64,000 nucleotides of DNA from Triplophysa rosa. Taxonomy: Eukaryota > Chordata > Actinopteri > Cypriniformes > Nemacheilidae. Where the stretch lies: assembly GCF_024868665.1 (NCBI RefSeq), contig NC_079912.1:18497773-18561772 (forward strand). The letters are read 5' to 3'. Below the pieces are notes generated by a model. The model worked only from the letters and a program-made list of their open reading frames with translations, had not been told where the DNA came from and did no database searches. Each line of letters begins with the position of its first letter. The first letter of the stretch is position 1. Below are positions 36,169 through 47,118 of this stretch, in pieces. The translations under genes and the position numbers were made by a program.

Positions 36169-36616
36169 TTAAAGGGATAGTTCACCCAAAAATGAAATTC
36201 TGTCATCATTTAGGCCCGATTCACATCTCGCGTCTTTTCCGCGCGCATTCGTTATTTTAAATGTAGACGCGCGGCAGGCACGCGCAAATAGAGGCCGCAT
36301 CGAGATGGAAATAGTTCAACTTTTCGGAGTGCTGCGCGCTCACCGCGGGTCATTTGAAGAGAGAAAGCGGCGCGGCTCCCGTTTTCCGCGCGGTTTTAGA
36401 CGCGAAATGTGAATCGGGCCTTACTCACCCCTCTTGTCATTTCAAACCTGCATGACTTTATTTCTTCTGCAGAACACAAAATAATTCGAAGAACGTTGGT
36501 GACCGAACAATGGCGGTACCCATTCACTTCTATTGAAGAGGCACAAAACCAAAGCAAGTCAATCGGTACCACCGTTGATGACAGAATTGACGTTTTTGGG
36601 TGAACTATCCCTTTAA
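36169..36616 (+). mobile_element. Fold-back MITE, family A, copy 9, with nested Harbinger-like MITE
   Basis: Clean ends: left TTAAAGGGATAGTTCACCC, right GGGTGAACTATCCCTTTAA. The same bases AGTGCATT lie just outside both ends (upstream as CAGTGCATTAAAGGG, downstream as CCTTTAAGTGCATTAAG), so a target duplication of 8 bp or slightly more is likely. It is the best preserved copy here and the only one with a visible duplication. A GC-rich element splits it at 36213-36420. Confidence 0.85.
36213..36420. mobile_element. Harbinger-like GC-rich MITE, 208 bp
   Basis: Termini are GGCCCGATTCACAT and its exact reverse complement ATGTGAATCGGGCC; the inverted repeat goes on with one mismatch to about 23 bp. 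TTA lies on both sides (36210-36212 and 36421-36423). Removing the element and one TTA restores the sequence found in sister MITE copies around 'CATCATTTACTCACCC', which proves the insertion. A 3 bp TTA/TWA target duplication is typical of PIF/Harbinger transposons. The interior is rich in CGCG and is non-coding. Confidence 0.88.
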
Positions 36617-38470
36617 GTGCATTAAGTCAAACACGCATATCATGCATTTCCCAGAACATATACAATGTTTCCATCCAAAGTGACTCGGCATTACCAAACC
36701 ATGCCTGCACCAGTTCAGTACCAAGGCCCCAGGGTTGCAGCACACAAGCTGTACTACGACACAGCTGCCCAGACTCGTGCCTGCCCGTCTGTACCGGCTG
36801 TTGGTTGTGTCCTCCGGACACCCTCATGAATTTAAACCAGCTTCCTGCCACAAAGCACGAATTGTAATGCAAATGAAGCCTATGATTTGTTATCACAAAC
36901 ACAGTTATGGTAGAGCAACTATAAACCTTTATCAGCAACAGAGCTCATTTAATTAAACATTTCAGAAAAAGAGAAACCGCTCGGCACGCTTCTTTGCACG
37001 CAGGTCGTCCTCGCGGAGATTATTGTAAATATGGCCATTGTGACAGAGTGCACTTCAGGGTGGAAAAAAACAAATATTTGCTCCCTCCAGTCCTGGAGAA
37101 TATGCGTCACGATCTCCATTTTAATGCACCGTGAGTGTGTTAGCATGCATGTGTACGAGCGCGCGCATGTGTGTGAGTATTTTCAAAGGAATGAACCTCC
37201 ATTCCATGAGCTCTGATGCCAGGTTTGTAATGTTTTCAGAAACGCAGAAAGCTGGGCAGATACGACATGAATTACTGCAACAAACACCTCACACCGCCTG
37301 ACAGCCTGCAAAACAGCTCCAATTACATCTGCTGACAGCAATCCAGACGTTTTTACATTTACGTTTGGCAGACACAAAGGAGGAGCAGTTGTTTACATGC
37401 AGCTGCAATGCCCCCATCTGTTTTGGTCCATTATGACAGCGCTAATAATGGATGAATGTATTCTTCTAAAAGTCTCGTTTTTGCCGAGAGTTGCTTATCC
37501 ATCGAACGCTACGCACGTTTGTGCTCGCATATAAGCGCGCTGCCATTAAAATTATTGATTTCATAGGTTTGATTCGAAAAGTAATGATCGCTTCCTCTGA
37601 GGCTTGATTAAAGCCCATTGGGTATTGATGGGAATGGAATAAAGAGCCGTACGGAGCTTCGCAGCATCACAATCAGGCTGATTGGAGCTCAGGCGTCATC
37701 CCTGCATGTGGATTTGTACCTAACTTAAGTCAAATAGCCCTCCCCCTTCAATCAATAAGAAGGCATCCAGTATATTAGCCCAGTCTGGGAGTTGAATTTC
37801 AAAAGACAGGAATTTGCTGTTGACATCTCAGCAGGGCGTAAAGGCATGCTTTGAGACAGCTTACCTGTGAGGGTTTTGTGCTTCTTAAAGGGTAAGAAAA
37901 GGACTGTGATGTCTTTGCAAATAGTGGGAAACCACAGCATTTGTGCACATTTTATTCTAGCTTTCTTAAGCTTGACGCAAAAGAAACTGCTAGGAAAGTA
38001 AAAGTTCAAACTATGTCACTGATTTGTAAAACCCCAATACAACTTTTTAGCATATGTGACCCAGTCGGTGAAAACCAGAAAAAAGCCCCAAAATCTCATT
38101 TTGAAAAAACAAGCATCAAAATTGTATTTATTTGACTATAATTTCAATTATGAAGATATCAAAAATGTTCTTTAGATTAATTTGAATGATTTTATGTAGA
38201 AAACTAGCTGGGTCACATATTTGTTCCCCAAAACAATTTATTCAGTATGTCAATAATACACCTTTTTATTTCATTAATATATTTGTTATTTATTCGTTGA
38301 TTTATTTACTCAATTAATAAATTCTTTACTTATTTATGCATTCATTCATTCATTATATATTTAGGCCATTCTAGCATCTATGGCATATAAAGAAAATATT
38401 TATTTACTTACTTATTTATTTCTTAACATCATTTCAGCACCTACGGCTTATACAGATGCTTTAAAATGTG
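36617..38470. other. Non-genic stretch
   Basis: Unique sequence. Between about 37380 and 37680 it is repeat-free with motifs such as AGCTGCAATG, GCTAATAATGG and AAAATTATTGATTTC and could be conserved non-coding DNA. No gene recognised. Confidence 0.4.
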
Positions 38471-38620
38471 TTACTGTAGCTCGACTGGTAGAACATTGCG
38501 TTAGCAACACAAAAGCTGTCGTTTGATTTCCAAAACAAATACTAACATAAAAAAAAAAACGTACATCCCAAAATGTATTGCAAGTCACTTTGAATAAAAG
38601 AATATGGCAGAAAATGTAAA
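38471..38620 (+). mobile_element. tRNA-derived SINE, copy 1
   Basis: The head keeps a Pol III A-box-like stretch (GTAGCTCGACTGGTAGAACA) followed by 'TTGCGTTAGCAACACAAAAG', as in cyprinid tRNA-derived SINEs. A decayed B box follows (GTTTGATTTCC). The tail reads GCAAGTCACTTTGAATAAAAG, the standard SINE 3' sequence with substitutions. Decayed; probably inactive. Confidence 0.75.
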
Positions 38621-40872
38621 CCTCGCATTTGTCTTATTTCCCCACCTCTCCACACGGGCACTTACGTTCTACACAATCTCATCTGATAGGACTCTGAGAA
38701 GCTATCTGCAAAGACCATTTCTCATAAACGGACAAAAAGTTCAAATTATTGCTTGACTCGAGGCCAGAAAACAGAGCAGCCGTGTTCATGCGAGCGCTTT
38801 CATCTTAAGTGAATTTAAGCAGCGCAATGCAATTTCACAATCCAAATACTCCAGCTGTTTAAAGTTAAAGTTCCAAGGTAACCATGGCGCCCCTCACCAG
38901 GATACAGACGATAACATGTGGAATAAGTTTAGATGCGTTCCTCCAAACATTCCCACTGTCTCTACTTTTAAGGATCTTCGCCGCAGAGACTACACTTACA
39001 TCAGGTAAACAGGACACAGGTCACAGATAAAACAATATATACAAGGCAAAAAATGTCTGGGGTTTAGATGGGAGAGAGAGGCAGCGAGTAACCCCTCCAT
39101 TAAACTCATTTGGAGCAGTTAGGGGTTACTTGTAAAGCCACCGCTAATTACGACCCAACTTGATTATATTTACAAATGCAATTGACTCTTGCCTGGAATA
39201 GATGGATCTGTGCATGTCAATCACAGAAAAAGCCAAAAAACGCAGGTATCCGTTGCCTAATTACACTTAGTCGGTTTATTCGCGAATCAGTCTTGCGTTC
39301 TACGCAAGCGTACGGCTTACATTTTTGCGGTTGCTCATTATGACATGAAATACAGCATCCACGGCGCAAAGCAAAGCCGACGGTCTGAAACAACATAAAT
39401 AAGTGGTTTAGAAAAACAGGTGGGCCAAGAAAAATTGGGAAAAAGGACCCGAAAATGATGGAAAGCTGTCCAAGGAAAACAATTTTACAGTGATGCGGCT
39501 TCTCGTGAGGATTTTTGTGCAACTCGCATCCATAAATTTACAACACAATGCTTTGGCTCGGCATCTACAGATGGAGCGCTGGACTTTGCAGACTCCAGGA
39601 ACTGATGTAAATCCAACATGAGGTAAATGGAGACAGACACCCGTAACTATCACCCCGTATGTGAATGTGTAAGCCGAGCCGTGTTCATAAATATTGCATA
39701 CCTTCTACAAGGCCAAGCCAGGACGCACCTAGACAATGGCCCAGCTACAATGTACAAAAAAACGAAAATAGCAAAAAAGCTAGAAATCATTCGAATAAAT
39801 GTCTGCTTACAAATAGGGTTTGTCTAGCTCATCAGTCCCAGAGGTTGAAGGATGAATGTAAAAGAACATTATTAGAAAGTGCAGTTCATTGCAATAAAAG
39901 CCTCGGTGCTGAACAGACCTACAAAATAAAAGCGGGTTGAGATGTGTGCACTGGCGCTGGGCTGTATGTGCACGTGTATGCGTGTGAGTTATGGAGGGGA
40001 TGCACCAGTTCCAGGAGCACGTCCCACGTGTGGAAAGGAATGATGAATGTGCTCAGGTGATCAGGCCCCTCATTAAATAAAATGTAAATGAGGGGACCGG
40101 CGAATAAAAATGGGGGATCTGGCAGCATGGCGGCTATCTAATAGAAAGCTCCGGACATAAACCAACGGCAATGACAGTGCTTCTGGGCGCAGCGGCGTGC
40201 CTGGGGTGAGATTCAAAATGAAGCACCCAGAAAATGAGAGCAGAGCAAAGATGGAAAATGGATGGCGACTAGGCTGGTGAGAGTCGCGGCACAGATCTTC
40301 CCGGAAAACAAAATAGCTTAAAGCAGCTGAATCTAACACGAGAGAAAATTAAAAATGGCACAAAGAGAGAGGAGAGAGAGAGAGAGAGAAGAGAGAAGAG
40401 GAAGAAGGAGGGGGTGGGGGAACATCCCACACAGCAGACTGTCTATTATGCTGCTCAGAAGGAGCCTGGCTTTTGTTAAGGTTATTAAAACAAAGAGAAA
40501 CATGGAGAATTTATCATTTGGGTTGAGGGTTGTTTAGATTTCCTGGCCCAGGAATGCAGCGGCTTTGACTAGTCTGAGCATGTAAGCAAATTTTCACTTT
40601 ATAATTTGGCAGCGGTGTATTCGATTGTACCTCACTCTGGGAATATGAGGAAAATTGGTCATTTTAGGTCTCGAGATTGGCTATAACAGGGCTTGTCAAA
40701 CCCATTTTAGGTCAAGGGCTGGATTGCACTAAACGTCACCTTACGCGGGCCGGATTTTTATTTGTTAAAGCTTGATGTACCAATGGAGAGCGCATGCACA
40801 ACATAACCGCCTTCTGGAGCCAATAAAGTCCACGATCGTCGTTTGCTGCATTAAAACAAGAAAAAAAACTCA
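38621..40872. other. Non-genic stretch
   Basis: Unique sequence with a GA-rich microsatellite near 40363-40412. A sequence near 40690 (AGGGCTTGTCAAACCC) looks like one end of a hAT-type element, but no partner end was found. Confidence 0.4.
40363..40412. repeat. GA-rich microsatellite
   Basis: GAGAGAGG, (GA)n and GAAGAGG repeats; low-complexity purine DNA. Confidence 0.85.
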
Positions 40873-41046
40873 TTAAATGTCATCATTTCCTGCCTTGTCA
40901 TTTCAAATCATATAACATACACAAAAGGAGTCATCTAAATGTCCAACCTGTAATAAAAATGAATAGTGGCGAGGTGGCCATCCACACAGATTCAGAACGA
41001 CATGGGGGTGAGCAAATAATGACTTTTTAAGCGAACTATTCCTTTA
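40873..41046 (+). mobile_element. Fold-back MITE, family A, 5'-truncated copy
   Basis: Keeps 'ATCATTTCCTGCCTTGTCATT', less its last base, near the left and the right end 'GGGGGTGAGCAAATAATGAC ... GCGAACTATTCCTTTA'. The left terminal repeat and most of the middle are absent or diverged. Confidence 0.55.
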
Positions 41047-42344
41047 TCAACCAATATACATGTAAAACAAGAAAATATGAATTCCACAGCATTAAATCAA
41101 AATGCATTTATAATATTCCAATAATTATACAGTAGAGACCCAGAAACAAATATTGCTTCTGTTACCCCTAATATCCATCCCTGTGCCTCTCCGTGCAGTT
41201 ATTGTTGCCATGAGCGACACGCACAAACTGGGAAAATGAAGTGTGTTGCTCTGGGACAGTTATGTCACCCACAGATCCCGTTTCAGATGAAAAGCATCTA
41301 ATAAACGGACTTGAATGCTTTTTAGCATAATTTCATTTCATTTTTTCTTCATCTCGCGGGCCAGAATCATGTGACACAATACGAACACAACAACAGGGGA
41401 AATGCACAAACATGTTGAATTTAAAAATGCACATTCTACTACACACAGAATCAGGCTTGAAAACATCAAATCTGTCTTTGTACAGGCTCACGACACTGCC
41501 GCAGCCATCACAACTCCAAGCGTTTTGGAATGAAGTTTTTTGTAAGGGAGCGCCATGGTAACAGACGTCACACTGATTGAGTCCACACACACGCACACCA
41601 ATAGATATTGCTGGATTAATAAATGTCTGACAGTCTGCTCGCAGATCTCCTTTCCATCCTGGAGACGGGCGAAAGCCAATTCCAGCCCGTGTGACAATTC
41701 GAACCGTGAAAAATTGCCTTCTTATTTCTTTATTTTTGATTCTCTTTGATAGTCCAGAGGTATTTGTTCCTCTCGATTATTACATTTGGTACGTATAGAA
41801 ATGTATAGCGGGAGCCACCTATGTACAAACGGTTCCAGAGATGACCACTCAGGAAACACTTGAAAATGAAGAGCGATTGAAATATGTAAACACCTTTTTA
41901 TTCAGCACTTGCTGTGACTATTAAATATAGACCGGATGCTTGCATGTGATATCAAGTCAACAGCCACACAGAGACAATACTATAAGTACATAAAAAATAG
42001 TCTACACAATAAACAGCTAGTTTGGCTGAGGTTTGACCTGTAAGGTCATGTCTCCGAGGGGTGAAACAAGAGCCTAAGGTGGTCTGGATCCTTATAATGC
42101 TCAGTAAGCTTTGGGATTTATAGGTATTTTCTTCTTTCAAGGTCATGGTGAAATGTACTGGGTTTCTACATGTTCTACTTCATATTACTACTAACGGACG
42201 TGACAGTTTACCTTACCGTGAAAGTTCTATTATTTATATTCACGCTTATAGTAAATGCAATATAATATAGACATGCCTTCAGAGGTGTATAAAGACCGTA
42301 TGTAATGAAGCGTTGTGTTTTTATTACCTTAGAATGAGCTATTT
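41047..42344. other. Non-genic stretch
   Basis: Unique sequence; no gene, RNA or transposon recognised. Confidence 0.5.
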
Positions 42345-42562
42345 CTATCTACATGCACGGTGGGTCCCCTCGCATGGGATTCGCCATGTTGTTTCTACAG
42401 AAGCCCGAAGCGGACAAATTGCTCTACAGAGAGCGTTTCGTAAATACATTATCTTCTTCTGCAAAGAAGCGAAAACGTGACGACATCGTAGTGCTATGAA
42501 AGGGAGGGGGGAGGCACTCCTCACCTCTAGATGCCGCTCAATTTCAGACACTGTACCTTTAA
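42345..42562 (-). mobile_element. Fragment of a common teleost interspersed repeat
   Basis: Hallmarks I recognise from fish genomes are all present in order: GCCATGTTGTTTCTACAG, then AGCGGACAAATTG, CGTTTCGTAAATAC, CGTGACGACATC, GTAGTGCTATGAAAGGGAG, CTCTAGATG and a terminal GACACTGTACCTTTAA. The last part, read on the minus strand as TTAAAGGTACAGTGTC, is the usual left end. Non-coding. The recognition is from memory without a database check. Confidence 0.65.
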
Positions 42563-45148
42563 GTCTTGGAAAACAGGCAAAGTGCATTCGATATTTACTG
42601 TAGGCATCAAAATGCTGCATACAATTTCTTTAAGATTAAAAGCCACTATCTAAGTTACTTTCATGTGAATCATCTTTCTGAAAACAACTATTCGTTCCAC
42701 CTCAAGCGGTACACCCACCTGTTCCGACTTATCCGAGAGATGTTCATATACTTTTCCTACAGCGGAACATTTTGTTTCTGAAGCCTTTTACTTCGTAGAG
42801 AGGTTTTTGGACTTCTTCTTTGATCTTTTTCATGCTGCCCTCCGAGTTTCTGAGGAGAGAGTATCTGGATGAGTGGATCTGATTCTAGCTTCATAATTCA
42901 TTTCCCTGAAAAGGGACCAAAAAGAATAAACAGTGTCCGTACACTCAAACAGAGAGATTCAGACACTCGGCGGCGCTCAAAGACGTAGCAGTAACGCTGA
43001 CAAATCTCACGAGCAGCACGCCTGCGGGAGCTCAAAATCCACCTCTCTTATACGTTTTCAAAATGTTGCTTTAATAAAACATGCAAAACGTATTAAAAGC
43101 TAGGCTGGGTTTCTACAAATACATACAAATTTGCCTGAATTAATGCAAAAAATGCTCATTTCTTCTTTCCCCTTAATAACTCGCCATTCTTCGTTGTCAC
43201 GGGAATAAACTGTTTATTTTGTTAAATCTGGAAATTGTGCACCTGCGGAAGAAGAAAGATTTCTAATATTCAACAACGCTGAATAAAAACATGCATGCAT
43301 CACAGACGTAGCTTTCTGACAGAACAAAGGTACAAAGTCTCACCTGCTTCCTGTGCCAAAAGCCCCACAATCCATCGGCTGTCTGAAGACAGTGGCTTAA
43401 CATGGGACGAGTGAATGACATGCTAACAGAGACCCGTGGACAGGCTAATGGCATTCCCAAAGGCACGGCTATGCTTTCACCAAGCTTGCTTATGAAGGTT
43501 TACCTTCCACCTTCTCCTCGGTTTCAGGAACATAAGACCACTAGCTCTTGTCGGCTGTGTTTGAAATAGAATTTAAAATCTATATGTTTGGTGCAAAAAG
43601 AAAAATCTTTTCTTTTAGGCTCCTAGAAACAAACAAGCATCTAGAAGCTGTGGTTGCGGAGATGATTTAATGAGCCGTTTCTATTTTCCTTCCGCAATAC
43701 GAATATAAAAGCCTTTCCTCAAAACAATGTGCTAACAGACAACGTTTATTGTGCATTAAATTCAGCAAAAATCTGATTGACAAAGACAAATCCAGTAAGG
43801 CCATTTTGTAAAGGGGCTCTGAATAATTCAATTCATTTTTAATCAGGGACGAGACTCCGGGTCTATCTTCCCTCTGCTGTTTGACAAGTGTAATTCATCA
43901 GGGCCAAAATCTAGTCAGTCAGGGAAGTGTCACTGAGGGAGAAATTGACCAGTGGACCTCATGCATCACCATCCACCTACAGCGGCCGGACCCTATTCTC
44001 CACCTCGCTACCTGGCTCGGGGTTCTACCCATGTATCATCAGTCATTCAAGCCAATTAAGCACTTCTCAATAAAAACCTACAGTATTTCTAAGCAAGACT
44101 GAAAGAGGTGATCCAGAAAGCCATTTTCCTCAAAATCCCATTAGAAAGGTGAAAAAGTCTAGCTGATGTCATAAAAACAGGGGATTTTGTTTAAGGACTG
44201 GAAGGTATTACAGAGCAGATTACTTGTGGCTTATTTTCTTTGTTGGAAAATTACATTTTGGAGTACTGGCTTTCAGCCGCAAAGCAACGAAAAAGAAATC
44301 TCATCCTCCCGAGTCCTAAAGTTTAGGGTTGTGGGACTGCAAATAATGTTACAATGCAAATATGGACGTTTTCACATATGGTTATATCACAACCACCACT
44401 CTGGGTAATAAAATGGCGACCCTGATGTGGCTCTCTCATCTGGACATCCCGCTGAGCTGCCGTTTTGCTCTTGCTACAGTCAACACTACATGATTCTATT
44501 GCCCTTCATGTTGTAGAGTCAATGGAAACGTCGATAAAACTTGAACTGCTATCTAATTTTGCTACTCCGCCAGTGTGATCTTTTTCAAGTTTCCTTGCTT
44601 AGTTGATCCCAAACACTCTGAGATCCTAAATAAATCCACCGTTTTATTTGTGGTAAAATTAGAAAAGTGTGTGTGTATTGCACATGGAAGGTCTTGAGGG
44701 CAAGTCGGGAGGCCTTTTGAAAAGACGATGCTGCATATTTGGCCCTGACCATCTCATGACTTCTTCACCTGTCACACTACATAAGTACATTATCCCCTAC
44801 AGCCTTCACCCCTGCTGACCTTATGTACACCGTCGTGGACCAAACACAATACCACCTTTTTGTGACAACATGCCCCAATTGTGAAAAAGCACATTTAAAA
44901 GTTTCGGTTCAAATCGACCATAGTCGACCCCTGCCTAAATATCCTACTGTTTGTACACAGATCATATCTTAAATTCACAATATTTATTCAAAACAAATTC
45001 CATCTAGATGCTTAAAACCGACATACAAAACCAATGCTGAAAAACAAGCACTGTGCAATTATAATCTCAAACTCGTATAGCTAAATCTAAACAAACTACT
45101 GTAATCAAAAGAAATCAGACAAAGCAGAAATTATTCATATCCAAAGAG
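42563..45148. other. Non-genic stretch
   Basis: Unique sequence. A minus-strand segment at 42719-42905 is bounded by strong splice-like signals (see findings) but has stops in all frames, so no coding exon is called. Nothing else recognised. Confidence 0.4.
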
Positions 45149-45395
45149 TAGCTGTCAAGCGATTAATCGCATGCAGAATAAAAGTTTGTGTTTACATAAT
45201 ATATGTCTGTGTACTGTGCATAATAATTTAGCATTTATAAACACATACACATACATGCATATATTAAAATAATATATAAAAATGAATTTATATCATTTCA
45301 ATTACTGGATTGTAATTGAATATATCTACATCTAATATATCTACAAACTTTTGTTTTGGGTGCGATTAATTGCAATTAATCGTTTGACAGCCCTA
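45149..45395. mobile_element. hAT-like fold-back MITE, family B, copy 1
   Basis: The left end has decayed to TAGCTGTCAAGCGATTAATCG; the right end is CGATTAATTGC ... GTTTGACAGCCCTA. Flanking 8-mers CCAAAGAG (45141-45148) and CCAAAAAA (45396-45403) match at 6 of 8 positions, fitting a decayed hAT duplication. The interior is AT-rich and non-coding, with AATAAAAGTTTGTGTTTACA as in the other two copies. Confidence 0.75.
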
Positions 45396-45909
45396 CCAAA
45401 AAAGAAGTCTAATTAAGCTTTTAAAGAGAATAAAAACCCTTAAAAGGTCAGATAGTTTTAACAACGTCTGATGCAAAAATGTTTTTTCTTCCTAAAAGCT
45501 TTTGATGGGCCAGATATATGATCCAAATGAATAACCAGGACAAGAATCGATGGACAGCAGGTCCTGAGGTGTGGCACGGGAAGCCTCTGTCATCCAAGGA
45601 TAACCTTTAATATATCAGTACATTTATCTCTGACAAAAGTGCCGTGCCCATCTCCTGACTAACTGAAAGCTTACTAAAGCAGTTATTTAAATGACAAAAT
45701 AGATCCAGGCGCACAAGGCAATTAGGAACTCGCACGTTGGCGACGGTTCAGTGTCGGTGTGTCTTTGCCTTTCTGAGGGACTCGGAGGAGCCCGTTGGCC
45801 ACAGGACCACAGAGGTTTCATTAGAGAAACTGTCCAAAGCTAATACAAATGAATTATGGATCTCAAAAAAAATGAGACCGAACAATTTGTCCCAGCAGAT
45901 TGAATGAAC

Positions 45910-45911
<2 letters not shown>
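45396..45911. other. Non-genic stretch
   Basis: Unique sequence; nothing recognised. Confidence 0.5.
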
Positions 45912-45964
<53 letters not shown>

Positions 45965-46049
45965 TGCGTGCGTGTGTGTTTGTGTGAGTCAGTTAGTTGA
46001 CTTTTTAAAAGTATTTCTTTGTGTGGGTGCGTGTGCGTGTGTGCGTGTG

Positions 46050-46080
<31 letters not shown>
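45912..46080. repeat. Compound (GT)n / (GCGT)n / (GA)n microsatellite
   Basis: Pure GT, then GCGT units to about 45986, a short unique spacer, then GTGCGTGT variants and a pure (GA)n run to 46080. Confidence 0.9.
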
Positions 46081-46083
<3 letters not shown>

Positions 46084-46858
46084 TCCACATTGGGGAAAAA
46101 TCATAGGCTATCATGATTTTTCATTGACCTTTTCCCAAGATACTTTGCTCTTTTATACAGTAAATACAAAGCAAGCAAGTTACTGCAGTTTTACAGAAAT
46201 AGCAATCACTTTCCCTATGCAATCTACTCCCTATAGCTGTGGACTCTTAAAGAGGCAAACAAGAGAAAATTCACTATACCTGAGACAAGAATGGAATCTG
46301 AATAACCAGCCCTAACCTCAGCCCGAATACATTGCAGGAGCAATGCCATTTTAATTCCTTATGGGCGCAATTGGCGGGTAACACGGGCTTTCATGTTCAG
46401 AGTGACTTTTCTATACAGATCCATCTAAAAAATAAAGCCTGGAATATAAAGCCATTGCACTTTACACTGTGTGACTGCCACAAAGGCAAAAGTCACAAAT
46501 GATCCCTGGTGTCTGATCAAAGCCGTCTTACAGCATTCAGACGTATATTTCAAATGGGCCAATTACAATAGAGTCCAATCCAGGTTGTAATACCCTGGCC
46601 TTAAAAAAAAAGAAAAATCACGGAACATTTTGGAACAAGTTGGTCTGACTCACTTTAAGCAAGTCCACCTGGGTGCAATGTCAATATTTAACTAACATTT
46701 TGTGATTGTGCCAAGATTTAACATGCAGAAAGCAAACAGTTATTTTAGGCTTGTTTTTGAATGAGCCACGGACGTTTGACAGCCAGATGACGAAACAAGA
46801 AAAAACGAAAAGAAGTCCTCGCTCTTGAGTTAACAACCTAAATGGCTTACCGAGGAAT
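46081..46858. other. Non-genic stretch
   Basis: Unique sequence; nothing recognised. Confidence 0.5.
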
Positions 46859-47118
46859 TTAAAGGCATAGTTCACCAAAACTGAAAATTCTGCATCGCTT
46901 ACTTATTACTCTGTCATTTTAAACCACTGTGACTTTCTTTCACCTACAGAACACAAAAGAAGATATTCCGAAGAATGTTGATAACCAAACAACACAGGCC
47001 CCATTGACTTTCATTATATGGACACAAAACCACATTTCACAAAATATCTCCTTTTGTGTTTTACAGAAAAAAGGGTGAATAAATGAATTTTTATTTTGAG
47101 GTGAACTATCCCTTTTTT
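46859..47118 (+). mobile_element. Fold-back MITE, family A, copy 10
   Basis: Starts TTAAAGGCATAGTTCACC and ends GAGGTGAACTATCCCTTTT. The internal 'AACACAAAAGAAGATATTCC' and 'AAAATATCTCCTTTTGTGTT' face each other. Non-coding. Confidence 0.8.

Noticed and set aside
40690..40760. hAT-type end (AGGGCTTGTCAAACCC) near 40.7 kb
   Set aside because: No partner end or target duplication was found, so no element is called.
45748..46104. 118-codon minus-strand frame with His/Thr repeats
   Set aside because: Produced by the GT/GCGT/GA microsatellite.
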